A stretch of DNA of 64,000 nt, taken from assembly GCA_030425425.1 (NCBI GenBank), contig JAUIAO010000005.1, positions 116,851 through 180,850 on the forward strand, read 5' to 3'. The notes beneath the pieces were generated by a model. It was not told the origin of the DNA, did not search any database, and was given only the letters and a program-made list of their open reading frames with translations. Within the stretch, counting starts at the first letter, position 1. Every line of letters starts with the position of its first letter. This document shows positions 47,001 to 55,734 of this stretch, piece after piece. A program made the position numbers and the translations under genes. Source of the stretch: Bacteroidia bacterium (GTDB lineage: Bacteria; Bacteroidota; Bacteroidia; Cytophagales; Cyclobacteriaceae).

Positions 47001-49774
47001 GGAATGTATTCTTTGGCACGAAGATGTACTGCTTTACCGCCATTTGTACCTGAGGAAGTCCAGAGTAGTGCCATCACACCTTTGATCTCCAAACCATTCG
47101 GAGCTTCTACCACTGGTGCAAAATCACACATCGGGTAAGGACAAGCTGATTCAGCCATTGTGCTGTCATTGGCTGCACAATTCAAACCGCCAAACATCCA
47201 GCCTTCCATTGTTTTGTATGCCCATGATCCGGTGTACTCCCACATTTCTCCTGTTCCGTCCACATTTGCATCTCCGAAAGTCTCGATCAGTGTAGTATCG
47301 GCGTATAATTCGATTGCGTCATCACCATTTTGGTTAATAGCATCCGTTTGAATGACATGTTCGAACTCAACAGCACAATCTCCAAAATAACCTTGAATCG
47401 TGCTATCTTCCCGAGCCAGGAGTATGTCATCACCAGCTGAAACAGACATTACAGGTAGTCTGTATTCGATGCTATCAGATCCACCTCCATTATTGGCTAC
47501 ACCAATGGCATACATGCTCAAGTCCGCAATGTCTTCATTTGCTCGCAGGTGAACTGCCTTACCTCCATTTGTATCAGAAGTGTTCCAGAGCAATGCCATT
47601 ACACCTTTTATCTCTAAAGCTTGTTTTTCCTCTCCAGGTTCATCCGTACAAATCGGATAAGGACATGCCGCATCAGCCATGGTAGTGGTACCATCAGTAC
47701 AATCGACTCCACCGTAAATCCAATTTCCATCCATTTTGTATGCCCAGGAATCTGTGTATTCCCATATTTCTCCGGTACCATCTACATTGATATCTCCGAA
47801 AGTTTCAATCACGGTAGTATCACTAAATAGCTCTATGGCATCATCACCATTTTGTGATACGGCATCATTTGAGGTAATGATATGCTCAAATTGGGAAATA
47901 CAACCACCAAAATAAGCACTCATAGCACTGTCTGAGCGCACTAAGAGAATATCTTCACCCGCGCCAACTGCCATTATAGGGAATCTATACTCTATACTGT
48001 CAGTTCCACCTCCATTATTGGCTATACCGATTGCATACTGACTTAGGTCAGGAATGTTTTCTTTTGCAACAAAATGGATCGCTTTACCATCTGATCCAGC
48101 CGAAGGAACTGTGAAATCAATGATTCCTTTCAGTTCCAGATCCATAGGAACATCTCCGTACCCTTCAGCACACATTGGATAGTTACAAGATGCATCTGCC
48201 ATGGTAGTGGTACCATCAGTACAATCTACCCCACCGTAAATCCAATTTCCATCCATTTTGAAAGCCCACGAATCTGTGTATTCCCAAGCTTCACCTGTTC
48301 CATCTATATTGATGTCTCCGAAGGTTTCAATCACTGTGGTGTCTCCAAAGAGCTCAATCGCATCATCACCATTTTGGGATATGGCATCATTAGAAGTAAT
48401 CACATGCTCAAAATCCATAAAACAATCTCCGAAATAGGCACCCATAGCACTGTCAGATCGAACCAAAAGGATGTCTTCACCTGCACTTACTGGCATCATT
48501 GGGAATCTATATTCAATGCTGTCAGAACCACCTCCATTGTTAGCAACTCCAATAGCATATGTGCTCAGATCCTCGATATTTTCTTTAGCAAATAAATGGA
48601 TCGCTTTTCCATCAGGTCCACCCGATGGAACAGTAAAATCGATGATTCCTTTTAGCTCGAGTGCATTTGGTGCTGAGAAATCACACATTGGATAAGGGCA
48701 AGAAGAATTCGCCATGTAATTAGAACCATTTGCACAGTCCACTCCACCATACATCCAGACATCATTGTCCTTGAAAGCCCATGACCCAGCATATTCCCAT
48801 GCTTCTCCTGTGGCATCCACATTCACATCACCGAACGTTTCTATAACTGTGGTGTCCCCAAATAATTCGATAGCGTCATCTCCGTTTTGGTTCATGGCGT
48901 CCGTTTGAATTACATGCTCAAACTCCCCAGCACAGCCACCAAAATACGCTGAAAGCGTACTGTCTTCTCTTGCCAACAATATATCGTCTCCAGCAGCAAC
49001 GGCCATAGCAGGTAGTCGGTATTCGATACTGTCAGTTCCACCTCCATTATTGGCTACTCCTATGGCATATACGCTGAGATCAGCAATATCTTCTTTGGCT
49101 TTTAGATGCACGGCTTTTCCGCCATTGGTGCCGGAGGTATTCCAGGAAAGCGCCATTACTCCTTTGATTTCCAGTGCGTCTGGAATGACCTGATATCCGC
49201 AAACAGGGTATGGGCAGGAGGCATCGGCCATAGTAGTGCTGCCGTCTGTACAGTTTACTGCTCCGTAGGTCCATGTGCCGTCCACTTTAAATGCCCATGA
49301 GTCAAGGTATTCCCAAGGTTGGCCCGTGCCATCTACGTTGATATCACCAAATGTTTCAATAACGGAGGTATTCATGAATAACTCAATGGCGTCATCACCA
49401 TTTTGTGAAATGGCATCATCAGCAGTGATCACATGTTCGAAGTTGCTGATACAATCACCGAAATAGCTGTTCATTGCACTTTCGGATCGAACTAGTAAAA
49501 TATCATCACCTGCACTTGCAGCCTGTACCGGAAGTCTATATTCGATACTGTCTGAACCACCGCCATTGTTAGCTACACCAATGGCGTAGACACTAAGGTC
49601 AGCGATGTTTTCGTTTGCAATCAAGTGAATGGCCTTACCATCGGAACCACCTGATGGTACTGTGAAATCAATAATGCCTTTCAATTCAAGAGCGTTCTGA
49701 CCATGGACTGTAAAGGTCCACAGTATCACCATCATTGAAAGCATGAATACTTTGGATAGTTGTTTCTGTTTCAT
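44027..49774 (-). CDS. Giant T9SS-secreted SGNH hydrolase with eight lamin-tail-like modules
   Basis: A 1915-residue protein: signal peptide (1-26); seven tandem ~165-residue modules (28-192, 200-364, 371-535, 545-709, 719-883, 894-1058, 1069-1233); an SGNH-hydrolase/DUF4886-like domain (1243-1463) with Ser1251 in LFLGNSYTF and Asp1408/His1411 in DPDESHPS; an Ig-like domain (~1470-1565); an eighth module (1570-1735); a cadherin-like beta sandwich (1743-1825); and a T9SS tail (~1836-1915). Each module carries YAIGVANNGGG, GDDILL, QNGDDAIEL, ETFGD and a final CPYP-type cysteine pair, resembling the lamin-tail domain. It is probably a surface or released esterase whose modules hold substrate or matrix. 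Last gene of the seven-gene operon. Confidence 0.85.
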   Translation of the reverse strand: MKQKQLSKVFMLSMMVILWTFTVHGQNALELKGIIDFTVPSGGSDGKAIHLIANENIADLSVYAIGVANNGGGSDSIEYRLPVQAASAGDDILLVRSESAMNSYFGDCISNFEHVITADDAISQNGDDAIELFMNTSVIETFGDINVDGTGQPWEYLDSWAFKVDGTWTYGAVNCTDGSTTMADASCPYPVCGYQVIPDALEIKGVMALSWNTSGTNGGKAVHLKAKEDIADLSVYAIGVANNGGGTDSIEYRLPAMAVAAGDDILLAREDSTLSAYFGGCAGEFEHVIQTDAMNQNGDDAIELFGDTTVIETFGDVNVDATGEAWEYAGSWAFKDNDVWMYGGVDCANGSNYMANSSCPYPMCDFSAPNALELKGIIDFTVPSGGPDGKAIHLFAKENIEDLSTYAIGVANNGGGSDSIEYRFPMMPVSAGEDILLVRSDSAMGAYFGDCFMDFEHVITSNDAISQNGDDAIELFGDTTVIETFGDINIDGTGEAWEYTDSWAFKMDGNWIYGGVDCTDGTTTMADASCNYPMCAEGYGDVPMDLELKGIIDFTVPSAGSDGKAIHFVAKENIPDLSQYAIGIANNGGGTDSIEYRFPIMAVGAGEDILLVRSDSAMSAYFGGCISQFEHIITSNDAVSQNGDDAIELFSDTTVIETFGDINVDGTGEIWEYTDSWAYKMDGNWIYGGVDCTDGTTTMADAACPYPICTDEPGEEKQALEIKGVMALLWNTSDTNGGKAVHLRANEDIADLSMYAIGVANNGGGSDSIEYRLPVMSVSAGDDILLAREDSTIQGYFGDCAVEFEHVIQTDAINQNGDDAIELYADTTLIETFGDANVDGTGEMWEYTGSWAYKTMEGWMFGGLNCAANDSTMAESACPYPMCDFAPVVEAPNGLEIKGVMALLWTSSGTNGGKAVHLRAKEYIPDLSVYAIGVANNGGGSDSIEFRLPMMSVSAGDDILLAREDSTISGYFGGCANEFEYIIQTDAMNQNGDDAIELFGDTTVIETYGDANVDGTGEAWEYSGSWAYKDNDTWTYGGVDCAANDSIMSESSCPYPLCDFTSGNNVPHGLELKGVMALLWTTSGTNGGKAIHLKAKEDITDLSVYAIGVANNGGGSDSIEYRFPVMSVAAGDDILLAREDSTLSAYFGTCAGEFEHILQTDEMNQNGDDAIELYSDTTVIETYGDANVDGSGQLWEYSGSWAYKDHGIWMYGSPDCAATSDLMENSVCPYPMCGFVPPQREERSVLFLGNSYTFYNDMPKIVQDLAASVGDVLVKDENTVSSYTFEDHLSDGESIGKMKQGGWDYVVLQEQSTRPVKDISLVETQTFAKAAELDSIREMANPVGDVMFYMTWGRKNSYDGMSFNEMNDLLRERYRTMQSNQNGLISPVGAVWRYVRDNHSGLELYDPDESHPSNIGSYLSAVTFYTSIFQKDPTALNFDFDLSADDAKTIRAAVKAVVFDSLSYWNEYKPLKQPNISVDFDNLEDGSIALDTATLDFSVSASSSDSQIDEVIYLANGDTVATVTSAPYSPSIELDGIGNFTIAAIAKDANGGQNYAVRNITRTPSDVAKDLELVGVLALRWSTEPGGNSGKAVHLRALADIPDLSVYGIGVANNGGGTDGLEYNFPSMSVMAGDDILLAREDDAIAAYFGDCANEIEHVIQSDEMNQNGNDAIELFSGITVIETFGDANVDGIGQDWEYTGSWAYKEEGTWIYGGVDCGLSSTSIENTECPYPLCVSDEVTDDASLSDLQVDGTTIDGFVSGLLNYAVELPANQTTVPVVTATTNDPNATAEVIDATELPGVTNVVVTAVDGTTQQTYTIVFSLADGGGETVTGLDRDDFRLFIQNGQLNILGGSIEKVRNIEIYSMSGKRIAKQKLNNDKHAEMSVPLDRVLIIRMSDEKDQLLFNKKLYFEQQ
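44570..45067 (-). repeat. Eighth, detached lamin-tail-like module
   Basis: Codes residues 1570-1735 of the giant protein, separated from the main array by the SGNH and Ig-like domains. It shares YGIGVANNGGG, GDDILLARED, QNGNDAIEL and the CPYPLC end, but is the most divergent copy. Confidence 0.75.
46076..49693 (-). repeat. Seven tandem ~520-bp coding repeats
   Basis: Each unit encodes one lamin-tail-like module. Two subtypes are visible: type A starts ELKGIIDFTVPS (modules 1, 3, 4), type B starts E(I/L)KGVMAL(S/L)W (modules 2, 5, 6, 7). The order A-B-A-A-B-B-B and the very high similarity within subtypes suggest repeated duplication or recombination inside the gene. Confidence 0.9.
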
Positions 49775-49813
49775 AGACTATACTTTTTAAGGTTTAGGGA
49801 TTCAATTTATAGT

Positions 49814-49831
49814 GGAAGCAAGCTTCCTTTT
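49814..49831 (-). other. Intercistronic hairpin upstream of the giant gene
   Basis: GGAAGC, AA, GCTTCC (49814-49827) in the 85-base gap between the alpha/beta hydrolase gene and the giant gene. The T-run lies on the plus-strand side, so it does not look like a terminator for this operon; it may affect message stability. Confidence 0.3.
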
Positions 49832-49859
49832 GGATTATTTCACATAATGGATATTTATT

Positions 49860-51692
49860 TTATAATGGTATATACACCACGGTATTGGTTAATAGTATCA
49901 TAATGAATATCAGACAAGTGACCATCGGTCCCAGGTAAATCCTTCCGGTCATCTGGAAGAAATATTTATTGAAAATCGGTAACACAAACATCATCGGCAC
50001 TACAGCAAAAAGCAGATTCACATATAGCCATCCATCAGTCCAGTGTACAGTACCGGTAAAGGCGAAAGTGACATATTGGACAATGACGATTAGCAACAGT
50101 CCAAGCGAATTGCCAAGACCCATGATTAAAATGTTTTTCCAGGACTTTTGTTTTTCAAATCTCATTGACCCGTTCACTCTCAATGAATTGGATAAGAAGA
50201 AAATGAAAAACATCGGCGCATACATCAATAATAATATCAAACTATCTGGCCCAAAGACTCTGACTCCCATAAATAAGAATCGATAGTCGATATGGAATAA
50301 ATAGTAAATACTAGCCAGCACCAGGTAATAGAAGGCGAAAATGATCACAGTGAGTAATAAGGTTTGTGCTAATTCCTTTCGGCTGATTTGTGTGCCCCAC
50401 ATCGCTTTTGTGATTCCGTTTTTTCTTCCCGATAATCGATAAGTCAGAAAGAAAATCAGGAAACCAATGGTGCCATTGAAAACTGCCCACATAAGCACAG
50501 CATTGTTCATTCGCTGCGGGAAAAACCACGTCTGTCTTCTGGTGGAGGCTTTTACAAAGATGTCCTGTGACAGCTCGGCCATGGGGATATAAGAGAAGCA
50601 TGCTATCAAAGCAGCAAGTATGAATAGTCCCCAGAATAGTATTTTGCCTTTCTTCTCTGGTTTGGGCAGAGCAGGAGGGGTGTCATGCACCAGATTGCTG
50701 AAATATGGAGTAGAAAGCAGGATTCGTGCAAGCGGAACTATAGAGAGCATGCCTGTTACAATCATGATGATTCCCAGTATTTCTTTCCAATACCAAATCT
50801 GATTTTCACTGCTCAGCCCATGATCCAGAGCAAATACCTTATCGAAATACGCCAGTTGATTGGCTGTCGCCTCTATCATGTATGGTTGAAATGGATGGAT
50901 GGTTTTTTCATTGTACATAATCCGCAGAGAGCGATCCTCCACATTTCCATAATACTTCCCGATGTTGACTTCAGAAATAAACTGACTACTATCCGCAAAT
51001 CCAGAATTGATCAATCTGAGTGCTTCTGGAGCTTTCTTCATATCTGCATGGCCGAATTCATTGCGATAAGCACCCTCATCGTAAAAGGCATAGGCAGCAC
51101 CAATATTTGATTGGGCTGCTTCGAGGTTTCGCTCAGAAAGTGACAACACATATCCTGAGCAATACACCGAATGTAATTTGCTCCGGGTGCCGGTTTCTCG
51201 TGCTTTTTCACTAAAATACCTGGCTCCCTGGATTACGGCATTTCCACCGGCAGAATGACCAGTAGCCCCAATTCGCTCTTTATCGATATAGTTTAGTATC
51301 TCGGTATTGGCAAAGTATTCCACGAGTGCAAACATGCCATAACCTTCATTGGTAGCAGCTCTTCTTTGCATAGAAGAGCTGGAAAACCCCTGTGCATATG
51401 GATCTATAGAAACAGCCACCATTCCTCTTCTGGAAAGTTCAATGGCTATGTTGGCCAATGCTTCTTTAGATCGCTGAAAACCAGGTATGACGATAACCAA
51501 AGGGGCCGGGTTTTCTTTTGTAGCCGTTTCTGGTTTGAACAGGTCCGCATATACCCACTGACCATCCTGAGTAGGTACTTTGATGCTATATACTTTCACC
51601 TTTCGTCCAGAGGTCTGGACAAGATTAGAAAGTGCACCTGCAAGTATCAGAATCACAAGTGTGACCAATAAAAACCGTTGATTAAATCTCAT
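49860..51692 (-). CDS. Membrane-bound alpha/beta hydrolase
   Basis: A 610-residue protein with two halves. After an N-terminal anchor helix (6-24), residues ~33-300 form a dienelactone-hydrolase-type alpha/beta fold: VIVIPGFQRS supplies the oxyanion loop and GHSAGG the nucleophile elbow with Ser147. The second half (~305-610) is eight or nine hydrophobic helices of unknown family. The hydrolase part is predicted outside the cytoplasm, so the protein would cut esters at the inner membrane. It lies 15 bases after the lamin-tail lipoprotein gene in the SusC/SusD operon, and a role in finishing imported ester-linked fragments is likely. A transport function of the helices cannot be judged. Confidence 0.8.
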   Translation of the reverse strand: MRFNQRFLLVTLVILILAGALSNLVQTSGRKVKVYSIKVPTQDGQWVYADLFKPETATKENPAPLVIVIPGFQRSKEALANIAIELSRRGMVAVSIDPYAQGFSSSSMQRRAATNEGYGMFALVEYFANTEILNYIDKERIGATGHSAGGNAVIQGARYFSEKARETGTRSKLHSVYCSGYVLSLSERNLEAAQSNIGAAYAFYDEGAYRNEFGHADMKKAPEALRLINSGFADSSQFISEVNIGKYYGNVEDRSLRIMYNEKTIHPFQPYMIEATANQLAYFDKVFALDHGLSSENQIWYWKEILGIIMIVTGMLSIVPLARILLSTPYFSNLVHDTPPALPKPEKKGKILFWGLFILAALIACFSYIPMAELSQDIFVKASTRRQTWFFPQRMNNAVLMWAVFNGTIGFLIFFLTYRLSGRKNGITKAMWGTQISRKELAQTLLLTVIIFAFYYLVLASIYYLFHIDYRFLFMGVRVFGPDSLILLLMYAPMFFIFFLSNSLRVNGSMRFEKQKSWKNILIMGLGNSLGLLLIVIVQYVTFAFTGTVHWTDGWLYVNLLFAVVPMMFVLPIFNKYFFQMTGRIYLGPMVTCLIFIMILLTNTVVYIPL

Positions 51693-51707
51693 TCCTGACT
51701 CATCTTT

Positions 51708-53462
51708 TTAGTTACAGAAAGGATAGAAACAATCCGCATCATCGTTAGTAGTAGCCGAGTTGGTGCAGTCTGCACCCCCGAACATGAATGGCGCACCCGG
51801 AACAGCTCTATATCCGTAAGAATTGGCATATTCCCAGGATAGGCCTGTGCCATCTACTCCAACTTCTCCCAAAGTATCCAGCGGAACATCATTTTCCAGG
51901 AAGACCAGCGCATCATCTCCATTACTGGTAACTTCTGTGTTTTCGTAAACGGTAAACTTTTCCGCACAGGAAGTGAAATAAACAGGAACGTCATCCACAT
52001 CCAGATCCCTGACAACCAGTATGTTTTCTCCTTCATCGGCAGGTTGGTTTGGCAATTGTACAGTTCTGAAAATGGTGGTGTTTCCATTGTTGTAAATGTC
52101 TACCTTGTAGATGCCTGCATCCGCAACATCCTGTAGAGCTTCGAAATGATATGCTCTGATTCTGATGCCGGCATCAGTCTCTATTTCCATCGCACCCTTA
52201 AAATATATAGGTGATGAGCTGAGCGGGTAAACACAGTTGGAGTTTACAGTAGAAGAAGATCCGGCTCCACAGTTTAGGCCACTGTAGACCCATCCATCTC
52301 CAAGTTTGTAGGCCCAGCCTCCGGTATATTCCCATTCCTGACCCTCACCATCTACATCTGCATCTCCGTAGGTTTCTATGATGGTGGTTCCGCTGTAAAG
52401 CTCAATGGCGTCATTTCCATTTTGGTTCATCTCGTCTGATTGAATCACATGCTCGAATGCATTAATTCCATCTCCTAAATAGGAGGATAGGGTAGCATCT
52501 TCACGAGCCAACAATATGTCATCCCCGGCAGATACGGCCATCGTAGGGAATCTGTATTCTATACTATCCGAACCGTCACCATTATTGGCTACACCAATGG
52601 CATAGTTGCTCAAATCAGCTATATCTTCTACAGCTTTGAAGTGTAATGCTTTTCCTCCATTGGTGCCTGAAGATGCCCATTCCAGAGCCATCACGCCCTT
52701 CAGAGTCAATTCTAGCGCTACATCATTGTCTTTAATGTCTATTCTGAGTTTTTGATCATTATCCACACCGTTGAGGACGCTGAGGATAGAGATTTCTAAA
52801 AATTCCGCTCCTTCTACCAGTTCATCATCAGTAATATCAATGGTGGTAGTTCCGCTAAGTTCCCCTATCGGAATGCTGATAGATTGACTGCCCAGTTGGT
52901 AGTCTTCTCCTACAGCAGCTGTCCCTGAGAAGGTAAAGTAAATCGTTACATCTTCAGAAGAAGGCTGACGGATGGAGGCGGAGATTACTGAAGATTCTCC
53001 TTCGGAAATTGCATTAGACTCCACCGATAGTAGCACTTCTGGTGCCACAAACTCACTGGTATTGAAAGCCAGGATAAAATCCTCTGACAACTGTTCTCCT
53101 CCCTGACCATACACGCCCTTTGGAAGGGAGATTTCATACGATGACTCATATTCTAATGGATCAAAAGCGATCGTAAGTATAGAACCAGTGCTGTCATAGG
53201 TGCCTGAATATGACGCATTATTAGAAATCGATAGGCCGGATGAGATAGCTCCCTGATCCACTGGACTATTGAAGATCAACTCTATAGAAAGGCCAAAGGC
53301 AGGCAAAGACTCTCCAGAGTTGATGGCTTCATCGCTCACAGTTGCCTTGAGAATTCTGAATTCTGTAGAATTGTAGGTCTCGTTTTCGATGTTATAATCT
53401 TCATCACATGACATCAATAAAGTGCTGCAAAAGACTATAATGAATAGTTTGAATAGGTTCAT
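51708..53462 (-). CDS. Surface lipoprotein with Calx-beta and two lamin-tail-like modules
   Basis: From ATG 53462 the protein is 584 residues with a standard lipobox (LLMSC, Cys19); ATGs at 53477 and 53504 would add an unusual N-terminus. Order: bacterial Ig-like domain of the Big_5 kind (~34-136), Calx-beta repeat (~145-247, with GTAAVGEDYQ and DDELVEGAEFLEI), one lamin-tail-like module nearly identical to type B of the giant protein (~250-415), and a second divergent one (~420-584). No catalytic residues are seen. Position third from last in the SusC operon and sharing of its module with the T9SS hydrolase suggest a surface glycan- or polymer-binding protein, like the accessory binding lipoproteins of other utilisation loci. 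Confidence 0.8.
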   Translation of the reverse strand: MNLFKLFIIVFCSTLLMSCDEDYNIENETYNSTEFRILKATVSDEAINSGESLPAFGLSIELIFNSPVDQGAISSGLSISNNASYSGTYDSTGSILTIAFDPLEYESSYEISLPKGVYGQGGEQLSEDFILAFNTSEFVAPEVLLSVESNAISEGESSVISASIRQPSSEDVTIYFTFSGTAAVGEDYQLGSQSISIPIGELSGTTTIDITDDELVEGAEFLEISILSVLNGVDNDQKLRIDIKDNDVALELTLKGVMALEWASSGTNGGKALHFKAVEDIADLSNYAIGVANNGDGSDSIEYRFPTMAVSAGDDILLAREDATLSSYLGDGINAFEHVIQSDEMNQNGNDAIELYSGTTIIETYGDADVDGEGQEWEYTGGWAYKLGDGWVYSGLNCGAGSSSTVNSNCVYPLSSSPIYFKGAMEIETDAGIRIRAYHFEALQDVADAGIYKVDIYNNGNTTIFRTVQLPNQPADEGENILVVRDLDVDDVPVYFTSCAEKFTVYENTEVTSNGDDALVFLENDVPLDTLGEVGVDGTGLSWEYANSYGYRAVPGAPFMFGGADCTNSATTNDDADCFYPFCN

Positions 53463-53507
53463 TTTTGCGTTATTCATTTTCGAGATGTTAAGATTTACAT
53501 TCATTTT

Positions 53508-54977
53508 TTATTTCGTCATAAAGGATTCAGGAAACTGCGTAGGGTTAAAATCCCACAGCACAGGTAACAATAGATATGTCAGGACGGTAATGAATATGAT
53601 TGAAATGATATTCATAAAAATCCCGGACTTCATCATGTCGGGTATTCTCAAATAGCCCGATCCAAAGACCACCGCATTGGGAGGTGTAGCCACTGGAAGC
53701 ATAAATGCACAAGAGGCTGCAATAGTCACTGAAACCATGATCATGTATGGATGCAGATTGAAAGACATTGCCATCGGTGCTAACACCGGTAACAGCATGG
53801 CCGTAGTGGCCAGGTTGCTGGTGATTTCAGTTAAGAAATTTACCACAGCTACCAATACTAGGATTAGTAGTATCAAATAAAGACCATCAAGCTGCGTGAG
53901 TCTGGTGGCGATCCATTCTGCTAGTCCTGTCGTAGTAAACCCCTTGGCAATAGCCAGTCCACCACCAAAAAGCAGCATGATTCCCCAAGGTACTTTTTTA
54001 GTGTCTTCCCAGTTGATCAGTCTTTCTTTATTGTCTTTTTGTGGTAAAATGAAAAGAATAGTGGCGGAAGTCACTGCTATCACTGTGTCATCTATTCCCG
54101 GAATGAGTTTTTCGATCATTGATCTGAAAATCCACAGTACAGCCGTTGATACGAATACCATCAGCACCGCTTTTTCTTCAAAACTGATTCCACCAAGGGA
54201 ATGCAGCATTTTGCGTATTTCTGTTCTGCCTCCGGGAAACTCAATATTCTCAAAATTGAATGCCGTGCGAGTGAGGTATTTCCAACAGATGAAAATGAGC
54301 AACGTAGATAATGGTAGTCCAAATGAAATCCATTGTACGAAGCTGATTTTTACGTTGTAAAGCTCTTCCAAAATACCAGCCAAAACCAGGTTAGGGGGGG
54401 TGCCAATCAAAGTAGCGAAACCACCTATGGAAGCACTATAGGCGATAGCAAGCATCATTCCTTTACCAAAAGAGCTATTGCCATCGCCGTTTGATTGTTT
54501 CTTATACTGACTTACGATGGCCATGCCAATTGGCAACATCATTACAGATGTGGCTGTGTTGGAAATCCACATGGACAGAAAAGCCGTGGCAATCATGAAT
54601 CCAAGAATGATTCTGGAAATATTGGACCCGATAATGTTGATAATATTCAGTGCGATCCTGCGGTGTAAATCCCATTTTTCTATGGCGATAGCCATGATAA
54701 ACCCTCCCAGATATAAGAAGATGTATTTGTGACCAAAAGATGCAGTGGTCTCACTGATATCCAATGCTCCTGTAAGCGGGAAAATAACAATGGGCACCAA
54801 AGCCGTGGTGGCTAATGGCACAGCCTCTGTCACCCACCAAATAGAGATCCAGATAGTGCCCGAAAGCACATGATATGCATCTACGCTCATCGATTCTGGT
54901 CGGCCGATGATTTCCATAATTACAAAAACCAATGGGCCTAATATGACCTGCGGTAGTTTGTTCTTCTTAATCATCAT
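53508..54977 (-). CDS. DASS/SLC13-family sodium:anion symporter
   Basis: A 489-residue inner-membrane protein with about 12 hydrophobic segments. The two hairpin signature motifs of the divalent anion:sodium symporters are present: SNTAT at 139-143 and EITSNLATTAML at 384-395, where the second SNT reads SNL. CAFMLPVATPPNAVVFGSG is the family's C-terminal signature. Known members carry succinate, malate, citrate or sulfate. It overlaps the SGNH gene upstream by 11 bases, so its synthesis is coupled to it. A dicarboxylate freed from the polymer, or sulfate, is the likely cargo; the sequence does not settle which. Confidence 0.9.
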   Translation of the reverse strand: MMIKKNKLPQVILGPLVFVIMEIIGRPESMSVDAYHVLSGTIWISIWWVTEAVPLATTALVPIVIFPLTGALDISETTASFGHKYIFLYLGGFIMAIAIEKWDLHRRIALNIINIIGSNISRIILGFMIATAFLSMWISNTATSVMMLPIGMAIVSQYKKQSNGDGNSSFGKGMMLAIAYSASIGGFATLIGTPPNLVLAGILEELYNVKISFVQWISFGLPLSTLLIFICWKYLTRTAFNFENIEFPGGRTEIRKMLHSLGGISFEEKAVLMVFVSTAVLWIFRSMIEKLIPGIDDTVIAVTSATILFILPQKDNKERLINWEDTKKVPWGIMLLFGGGLAIAKGFTTTGLAEWIATRLTQLDGLYLILLILVLVAVVNFLTEITSNLATTAMLLPVLAPMAMSFNLHPYMIMVSVTIAASCAFMLPVATPPNAVVFGSGYLRIPDMMKSGIFMNIISIIFITVLTYLLLPVLWDFNPTQFPESFMTK

Positions 54978-55734
54978 TGACAGTTTCGGTTAAATAATCT
55001 GAAATCACATCATGAATAAATCTCGCTTGATTGATCCCCTGAATGTTGAGGTACAATATTTCCCCGTTTTGGTCCCGCTTTGTCACACGTTCTGGCAATC
55101 CTGCTGGCTCCTGATCGTTGAGCCAGCAGTAAAAGGTACAAGCTGTCAAATAGGTGCCCAGGGGTGATGGATGACTGCCGTCAGGGTCGAATAATGGTAG
55201 GTCTGGTTTGAGGATACGGGCCTTTTGCCATAGCGTACCTACAGGAACCTTTTCTATTTTATGTTTTAGTGCCAGCTGATCGTACGCTGTTGTAATTTGC
55301 TTTTGCATCAGCGGGTTATATGCTCTTGCCCAGGTCTCGTATAGTATAGGAGTAGCACCAGTAGATTTCACCAGTTCAATGAACAAGTCGCCGTATTCGT
55401 AAAAATCCGCCAGCGAATCGATGGTACTTCTGCTATGGTTTTGGAGTACTACTATGTCCCATTCATTATTCTGAATTATCTCCCTGGATCGCAGCATTTT
55501 CCTGCCCATCCAGTGATCTTTCAGAGAAGCACCACCGGCCGTAGAATTCCTGGCTATCAGAGGAATGCCATTCAGTTGTGAAAGCGCTTCTACTGTCTGG
55601 GATAAATTCCAGAAATAGGTGTAGCTATTTCCAACAAACAGAACCCTAACAGTATCTTTTGACTGTCCATAAATGGAGCCTGAACAAATGAATATCAGGC
55701 AAATTGCGATATGTAAAACTATCCGACGCGCCAT
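54967..55734 (-). CDS. Secreted SGNH-type hydrolase (DUF4886-like)
   Basis: A 255-residue exported protein (signal peptide 1-24). VLFVGNSYTYF holds the nucleophile Ser37, TAGGASLKDHW the oxyanion glycine region, WDIVVLQNHS the third block, and DPDGSHPSP the catalytic Asp185/His188. It corresponds to the SGNH domain inside the giant gene of the same operon, so two versions of one activity are made: a small periplasmic one and a T9SS-exported modular one. SGNH enzymes cut acyl esters, often on sugars. Its start overlaps the SusD-like stop by one base. Confidence 0.85.
   Translation of the reverse strand: MARRIVLHIAICLIFICSGSIYGQSKDTVRVLFVGNSYTYFWNLSQTVEALSQLNGIPLIARNSTAGGASLKDHWMGRKMLRSREIIQNNEWDIVVLQNHSRSTIDSLADFYEYGDLFIELVKSTGATPILYETWARAYNPLMQKQITTAYDQLALKHKIEKVPVGTLWQKARILKPDLPLFDPDGSHPSPLGTYLTACTFYCWLNDQEPAGLPERVTKRDQNGEILYLNIQGINQARFIHDVISDYLTETVNDD

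Noticed and set aside
44814..49466. Numerous plus-strand open frames of 60-77 codons inside the giant gene
   Set aside because: They recur with the coding repeats on the opposite strand and have compositions typical of shadow frames.
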